Assembly: GCA_008360955.1 (NCBI GenBank)
Contig: LUCM01005710.1
Coordinates: 146,926 to 210,925, forward strand
Direction of reading: 5' to 3'
Source: Fasciolopsis buskii
Lineage: Eukaryota; Platyhelminthes; Trematoda; Plagiorchiida; Fasciolidae
Length of the DNA: 64,000 bases
In this document: positions 41,301 through 50,300 of the stretch, piece by piece
Numbering within the stretch: position 1 is the first letter of the stretch
Layout of the letters: each line of letters opens with the position of its first letter
Notes under the pieces: generated by a model
What the model was told of the DNA's origin: nothing
What the model saw: only the letters and a program-made list of their open reading frames with translations
Database searches by the model: none
Position numbers and translations under genes: made by a program

Positions 41301-44300
41301 GATGTGGCCTCAGCTGTGCTGACCTTCGACCGCGATAATGGATATGAGGATCCATCATCTACTATCTTTACATTGTGCTAGTCACAATAAAGAAAATATT
41401 TAAAGAACTGAAAATCGTGGAGCTTTTCGATAAGACCGTTTGTTATTTTGAGATGTTATGAATAATTGTTTCGTTAACTTTAATCCGTAACCATATGGAT
41501 TTACACTAAGGATATTCCTGTGCTGAATGCACTTTTGCACAAAGACTTGGAAAACGGAACAACAGATTGGAGCATTTGTTATAATTCCCTGCCTTGCCCG
41601 AGTCCGCCGGCTAGTAGCAACTGATCACTCCTGGCTTAGTGCAAATAACAGTGGTAATGCTGATTATGGTAAGACATTTTTAGTCTCGCTATTTGCGGCA
41701 GATGCTTCCGTTTAATTTTTTTGTGAAAACGTTTTTCGTCTTAGCTTACGTTGCTAGTCTCCACAGGGTACGAATCTTTTAGCTTGGCACTTTGGTCAAT
41801 AAGTCCTCACTCATGCAAAAATGACATCGTCAGTGTCTTTTGATCTGCTGACAATACTGCGTTTGATGAAAGAGAATACCATGCTTGATAATATTGCACA
41901 ATAAAAAATAAAGTAGTTTTAACAACCAAGATCTCTCATGACTAAACTCAAAGCAACTTTAATAATTGCCTTGAATAACACTTTCAATGATGTTAATTCA
42001 GAGACCAGGAATTTTCTTGTTGAACTGATCTCTAGTTGGTGTGTACCTCACCGAGGCCTAGTGTATCTCAGGGTTTGTCGAGAGATCACATGACCAAACA
42101 AAAAACAGAGCTGTTATTTCCAAATGGGAAGAAAGTTAAATTAGAGGAGATAGTGACTATGTTCTCTGAATTACTGATTGCTAAACGAACTTCACGCAGA
42201 GTCATTTATTAAGACCGGTAAATTTCAGCCTTGTTCAAACGACGTTTTATGGACAACTATATATCTGAACACTTCTGTGATGAGCTTGCGACAGCTTTTT
42301 ATAGCCTGTTATAGGAAGAAAAACTGCAGGTTTGCCATGGTTGATGTCACAAGTTTTTAAAACTTGCTCGACCGAACACAAATCTTCACATGTGCACTGT
42401 TCTCTAGTCAGCCGTGCAGTTACCACACAATATCTGCGTGGTCCACTTTGGTTCGTGGGTTCTTTTCAGTCAGAAACAGACGACCTCGATATCAATTATG
42501 CTAATTAATTTTGTCTTTGGATTTGTGCAACTTGTCCGGATTCTCAGTCAACGTTCCTGGCAGCTCCAAAGTCACTTTAACAAATGTAAGTTCAGATAGC
42601 GGAATTAACTCGTGGCAGTGAGGTTACGTTCGTGCTATCAGTGACAATAAGAGGATCAACCAAGGACACGGAAGTGCAAATGGGAATCCAGGTACAGGTT
42701 GAGACGATCTGTTCTCATGTCTGATCATTAAGTCGGCAGGTATAAAAACAAGTCATTAAGCGCAGTGCTATGTCAGCAAGCGCAGGTTGGTGAAAGGGTG
42801 GATGTTTCTGTTAACAAGTGTTTCACTCACATCATTGGGTTTCTTTTATGGGTCCAATTTTAAAACTTGTGATTCCGTTTTTATCATTTCCTCACTGCAC
42901 CTGAGAGTTCCAGCTGGGACTGGAACAAGCTGGAAGGGCCAAAGTTGCGAGGACGTGGTAGATGAGAACCACATAAGCATGGAGTGGGGTTAAGTGCACA
43001 AATATCAATGGCAGTATCAACTAACCATTGGAATGCTGTAACAGATGGAAGTCGTGAACAATGGACCAAGCCACTAGCAAATCATCGTCGTTCTACGAGG
43101 CCTGTGCATGTAAGACCACTAAACACAAATCTCAGCTCTATCGGATAGCTGCTTGTCACTTGAATATGCCCATTTGGTTACTTTCCAAATCTTGAGGTTA
43201 GTTTCCCGACCCTTAGCTTGTATTGCATTGTTCGGCCTGCTTTGGGCAGCTATATAGTGATTTTCCTTTTCAACTAAAATTCGTACAAATAAAAGCAGGG
43301 ATTCATTCATAAAGACACCAGGAAGAAAGGATGCGTCAGAATTTCCATAAAAGGCCAACCTGTAGGAAGGAAATTAAAGCGTGGTCCGGGTTGACCGTAC
43401 AAGAAGACTGATGATTAAAGAACTCCTGGGAGGATCGACAGAATCCTCGTTTAGTCGTTCCAGGAAAACGAGATTGGAACTATGAAGAACTAATGGTAAC
43501 GTGCCTTATCCTCCAAAAATGGTCATCACAGACTGCATAATCTGAATTCCCGTTGTTATCCATTTTGCCATGACAGATGAGGCACTTTTTCTTCTTTATT
43601 TTCAATTTGCAAAGACCAATGCAAGTTACAAGAAATTTAACAAGGTTTATATGTTCACGATGAACTTGTCTTTTGTAAACCGGGACGGAGTGACGGAAGA
43701 AAGCGCTCATGGCATTCATCACTGCTCAAAAGAAGGTCGGAGTGACGGGAAACTTTCTAAGTTTTGTGGGGAATTGTCGGCGAATTTACCCAATTCAGAT
43801 CGGTTTGGTACAGAGCTATTCAAAATAACGTCAGATGGAAACAGACGAATGACTAATATTTAGTGTAAATAAATACGGAGGAAGAAGATTAGCTTGGAGA
43901 ATACCGACTACGAGATGACCGGACAGTTGTATCTCTGCTTCTGTCCAGAGTTTCCTTTTTTTATCATTGGCCTTTTCATGAAATAAGTGCGTGGAATAGA
44001 CAAGCGTTTAAGGCGTCCAAAATCTCAGCGTTGTGCAGTGTCAAAGGTCTGTATGTTGTCACGAAGTACAAATCTAACAGTTACCGAAATCATCGGAAGA
44101 TTTAGCAATAAAGTGCACACTGTGCGCCACTGCATCAACTGCATGGCGATTGTCCATAGAATGATAAGACGTCTAATCGTGTTTGGAAGGGGATACAAGT
44201 AAACACACACGGGAGGATTCCGCACTGAAAAGGGGGGCGCTATTCACAGACAGTTCTTGGACTCCTGGATTAATTAGGTTTGCAAATAATTGTAGAAGGA

Positions 44301-47300
44301 CGGGAACATTATAGAATAAAATATAATTCTTCTGAAGGATATTGATCGAAATGCTCAGTTCGCGCAGACAGCAGACCTCGTAACACAGTAAATTCAATGT
44401 TAGACCGTTTGGATTAGTAGACCTGGTCACATTCGTTGACCACAACAACCTTCGTGTGTTACTGACTGATGCTTTTTGATAGTTATATGAAGCAGGCAAC
44501 CGAAAGATGGAAGGAATTGAAAAACAAAACAGTTACTGTCTAGGGTTTTCTTCATATTTGGCCGCAGAAAAACGTAATGTCACAGCAGGTAGGTTTGCTT
44601 ATGTGATAGTTTAGGACCTGTCTGGATAGATTTTTTAAGCCTTTTGATCTCAAACTACATCAGGTTTCACAGCCGAGGAACATTAAATTTATTTTGCATC
44701 TTTTATTTTGACCGCTTTTAAATCCAGTGTGGAGTGGCCATCTTTCTGAATTTAAGGTACACAGTTTCTATGGGACAGCAGTTAGTGAAAATTTTTATAA
44801 TTACTTCAACTATGAAATTTACAGAAAGTTACAGGTGTTAAAAGAATTCTAATTGAGCTGTGACAACACATTTGGAGGTTTAACAGTCGTATGGTATCTG
44901 TGAAACAGGTCTTCGTATAAACATCTGTTCGGACCTTTGTGTGTAATAAGTGGACTCTGGGATTTAATTTTAAATCTTAGATGGAATGTTTTTTTTCACT
45001 GATGTCCTCAGCCTGACAACGAAAACGTCCCAGTATCTGGAGTTAGGATATTTTCCAATCGGGAGTCACGTCATGTCTGGGTACGGTAACTGTAGAGAAG
45101 ACTGAACGATTGAAGGGGAAATGTGGCTATTTGATTGATGCTAGCCACTCAGATTTGGAGTTTTTAATCAGGCACACACGTAATGAAAGCAATAAATGAA
45201 TGGTAGGAAATATTAGCTGAATTTCGTAAACGTCACGTAGCTATGTAAATGCTTACGACAACTTAACGTAAACGAGAGTATCTGAGACGACGTGAAACAG
45301 ACATGCAACTGATACCATCACATGAGCATGACCTTGCTGCATCGCTTACAGTGAATTCTTGACGGAAGCAGATGTAATATCCAATTTAAGCTAATGCCTT
45401 CCTCTTTGACATCCAGCCAAGTTTCCTTTAAACTCACACCATACTTATTCTTGGGGCTCCGAAACGTGAGTCACACTAATCAGTTGTTTAAGGAACGCAA
45501 ACTACTGAATACTCTACTTGTAGCCGTCACTTTGTTGCCTTCTTACTCCCTTAATAAATCCAACAGCAATGTGAATTGAGTTCAGGAGGGTGGTAGCAGC
45601 CAACAGAGGGCGTCAAGCGGTATCAGGAGCAGTTCGTTTTCTTGTAACATGGATGCGGTTTTGGGCTCTGGATATACTGAGCACATTTAGCTGTCTAAAC
45701 ACGGATTTTAACCAATAAGGCGAATAGGTTTGAGTGGGCAATAATAAATAATGGTTTGTTGCAGTAAACCAGGTAACTCGAAGGGTCGATCTGTTCAGAA
45801 GCGCATCTGGTCCACTGGCGCACAGGCTGCTGTATTCCAGAAATATGTCTGTAGTGTTTATTAGAGCATAATTATCTTACATGTTTACTTACTAGGACCT
45901 AGTAACGTTTTTCTCGAAATTTATGTTTTTCTAGGTGTTACGTTTTTGGAATACTGGAAACGCAAGAATGCCAAGTTGGCTCATCGATGGGACGTACTGG
46001 ACTATGAAATTGAGGAAGAACGACCACGGCCCCAATACACGGCTTTGTGCTCCGATTTCGCAAAAAATCCAGTCACCGGTGCATTGGAACCTCATTTTCC
46101 CGAGCGATTACGAATGGCTCGTGTGATTGCCGGTTTGATTTGCATACTTCTAATGGTAGGCATTTGCTAACGAATATCAGCCGGTATGTGCAATACTGTG
46201 CAAATTAGTTGCTACATTGTGATTGTTGGCAGATAACAATCCGGTTCCGAGATTATCGACACCCCTGGAAAGATTTCTTTTCGCTTTTGACGACCATTAT
46301 ATATCACTACATGTGATGGCATTGTTTGTAATATTCTGTTTTGTGGGAATTAAGACTACCTGTCAAAAGGTGATAGGAACTTATTAAAATTCAGCTATCT
46401 TTATTAATTTGTCTCGTTTAACGTTAGATTCTTTCAGGTTGGCCTGATTTTGGGTAACAGATGCAAAAATGGCGGAACATAAATACAATTACTACGTCTG
46501 ATTCATAAAAAATAGTTTTGCATTATTAAACCATGCGTTCAATTGGTCAACAGAAGCACTGTTTTCACTTCAAAGTCTAACTGTCTCGTTTGAAAATGCA
46601 AGTATTGCGAATTCGTCGGGAGTTGGGAGTAACGCGCTATAACAAATAAGTCGATTTCATTATTTGACCTGTTGTGTGCGAAAATAACTTCGGCAACATT
46701 TCGGCTTGTACCTTTTCCTTATTCTGTGGGCGAACAACGTAAACTTGTTTGCTGAGCCCTGAGTAAAACCATAAGAAGACGGCCACTATACAGCCATTGT
46801 GCGAGGCGTTACTAGGACATCATATCAGTTGACTGGGAGGAAATCCTCTGTTGAAATTGAGCAAAAAATTTACAAGCAAACGTACATTAGAAAAGGACGA
46901 CAAAAGACAGGAGCCGTATGAGCTGGAGTTTGGCATCAACCTATATTCGGTCAAGATGGATATGTTGGCTAATAGCTTGTGCACTGCATTGCACTGCATC
47001 CCCAGCACCCACCCTCGACGAAAGCACACTGTCCACAGTGTTGACTGGCACCAGATGGGCCGTCAAAATAAGGCATGTACTACGTCCGGAATCTCTGACC
47101 GGGTTGTGTGACCGAACTGAAGTGGATAGAAGCAGAGAAATTAATATGAGTCGTACTGCAAAATGTGCATCAATAAGCATTACCACTTGTAGGACTAGGC
47201 CAGTATGAAATCTACGGGCTACACCGTAGACAGTATCGCACCCCATGAAGGAACATTTTTCGCAGAGGCGTATTTTCTCGAGCACATCCGGGGATAGCCA

Positions 47301-50300
47301 GCATTAGTGAGAACAAATTTTTTCCCGCAACATTTAGGCCAGGCCAGTTCAAAATCACACACAGCTGTCCGCCATCCCAAATGAACTCAAAAGGCTCCCA
47401 CAGTTTCCGAATCGCAATGTAACTACGCGGAGTCTAATTTCTTAGGCCAATAGGTGAGCCAACAGCCTGTGCATTACAGTAATAAGAAATTTGCCAACAT
47501 GGGGTAGTGAATGGGTCTCAAATGAATTACCAGATCTATTGTCGTTACACCTACACGCGCGCATGCACACACACATACGCACATACAGATACACACGCTG
47601 ATACCGTGTCTCGTTTTTTTCTCCGATTCCGGTTTAGATGGTTCTGGTTATGGTATTCATTGTGGCTGTAATTATCTACCGCTTGCTCATTATGGTGCCA
47701 CTCTTCAAAAATGAATTGTTACGACCAAATGCGGGAATCTATGCCAACATGTCAGCTGCAATGGTCAATCTCGTGTTGATCATGTGTCTGGGCAAAGTGT
47801 ACGAAAAGTTGGCTTATAAAATGACTCAGTGGGGTGAGTGAACCTCTGGATAGAACGTTTTTATGAATGCTATGCAACTGATATAAACTAAACTGCAAAG
47901 ATAGCTTGATAAATTTGATATCGTTCGAATGAAGAATCAGAAAAGTTTTGGTTGTTTTTTCTAATCCAAAACTAGAGCAAAAGTAATCATCTTGGGGCTG
48001 AAAATATTTATCCATTAGGCTAGATTGCTCAGTTGATTATAACCGCCTGTTTGTTGCTTGAATATCCATCCTGGAATATGAGCAAATTCTGGTTTACTTT
48101 CTATTGATTTTGTAGTGTATCAACTGGAATCACCACCGTCTTATATTTTCTGGTGTCTTCAAACCACAAACAAACTTTTTCATACGGTAGCTGGTGATTA
48201 TAAACTCTAAAGGAATGCTGTTCCGGTGGTCCCGTGATCTAACTCCTAATGATATTTTCTGTCTAACACGGAAAGGGCTTTTATTTCATCTATCAAGCAA
48301 ATCAATATCACTGTAAATTGATACTGCTGACCATCACTCCACGGAATGTAAATAGCACTTGTATGAATGAAAATAATCGGCGCTGAAGAGCACAGGTGTT
48401 TTCGCGGTTAGTATCTTTCGTCATGTATGGGCATCCAATACTCGTCTGCACAGGTAGAAATTAATTTGTCTACTCCGAAGCGGTATATGCTGCCAGAATC
48501 TCGTTTTATCGTTAGGATTGTATGCAGAAACTCTTTGTTAAAGGACCACAACTGTAACTTATTGAGGACACTATGTCTGTCGGGATAAGAGAACCCTAAG
48601 AACAAGAGCACAAGGCCTGCGGAATACATACTAGGTGCAATTAGTAAATACGTGCTCAATTACACATATGCTTACGTATAAATGCGCATGCATACATATA
48701 TATGTATGTATATTTCCTTATATTTACTACGCTGCACTGCGTCTGTAACTTGACTTGTTGTTGTTGGAAACCACTTTTCACAGCATTGGCGTTCTAAGGA
48801 AAAATTCAGCTAATGGAAGTTTTGTCTTATTTTCTACCCCTAAAACCAAGCACAGAAATGCACCGGACACAAAGCATATTCGAGAACCAGCTCATTTTCA
48901 AGGTTTTTCTTTTTCAATTTGTCAATTTCTACGCTTCGATTTTCTACGTTGCATTCTTCAAAGGTCGGTAAGTACCATTCAGTTCATGGCTGTTTAAATC
49001 ATCACCGTGATATTAGCTCGAAAGCTTTTCAGCACATAAAGATAATTTTGTCTCACAGTGCCTAAGCATCTGTGTGCAATTGTATGCTGCTCATGTTCAC
49101 GTGGACCGAAAAGTGATATATTTTGGTCACCACGAAAGAATGAGAAATTTGATGACTAAATATTGAGAGGCAAAAGCAACGGACTGTTATCATCTTTATG
49201 GAGTGACTGGTCAAACTGAGGACGGGTGAAACTTGAACTGGGACTGTTTGCTTGCAGTTGCATTTGTTGAAGTTGGTTTGTCAGTGCAACTCACCACAAC
49301 TCCCACGTATCGGTCCCTGGATGATCTGAATCCTCGGCTATCCTCGTCCGGCCATTAGCCTAGCCTTCGTTTGCCTCATCTAATTGAAAGTTTGTTTTCC
49401 GCAGAATCAGCCGAATAGTAAGCACAAACAGTGCCCACGGAGATCGAACCGAAGCCGTGATTTGATCGGCGCAAGACAGTAGCGTTTTGGTTCAAAAAAT
49501 ATTTCGGTGAAATACTCTAAGTGTAAAACAGTGTGTCTTGCTTGATGCTAGGTGTCGAAACAAAAACAAATGTGTACAAGGCCCGAGATATCCGAGTACA
49601 GGTAGCAGTAGGGACTACAAATTCACGCATGTAACCTATCGGAGTAAATGTAATTTGTTAAACTATTTTCTCAATATCAAGTTGGCCCAAGTGATGTATT
49701 AACTGCAAATGTTCTATTTGTCCCATGTCAGCAAATACGCTGAAAGAATTCTGCATAAGGAAACTGGTGCCTCAGCGAGGAAGGTATGTCATTGTGCCAC
49801 AGCACTCTCTATCCAGGGTCAGCGCAAACTTCGTAAATCGCTCAATTTATTACATTGCAATGTGTCTTTGTTCTCGGAATCGTGATTCCAAATAAAGTGG
49901 AAAATCAGATGGCAGCTAAATGGTGTTCGCAATTCATGATTTATGAAAGTCTACCTATTCGAGGTTGAAGATATCGATAATGTGACTGAGGTCATTGCTA
50001 TTTCGATATTGACCGCCAGCAAACAGGAATTCACGTTCAATGTAATTCACTACGATAGATCGGTAGGCAGATTCGAGATGTTTTGCACTATTTTAAATGG
50101 CTTTCTCTCACGGACTCATCTCCGGCCGAAAAAACCTGTCATCAAGAACAGGCAATTTTAGGGTAGCAAAATGAATAGGATATCTGCAAAATGGGGAGTC
50201 GACGAAAGTACTACGCATCCACAGTGCGACCCTTTCGGGTACGCCGTAATACCCTTGGTTGTGGCTTACGCGCTTTTCGTATTTCCATTTGAAAGCGTTC

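Noticed and set aside
47776..47833. LGKVYEK in exon 11, first taken as a changed calcium-binding motif
   Set aside because: The calcium-binding Asn and Glu of this region lie in helix 6 (exon 13, NNCQE), where they are conserved. Exon 11 is helix 4, and vertebrate ANO7 also varies there.
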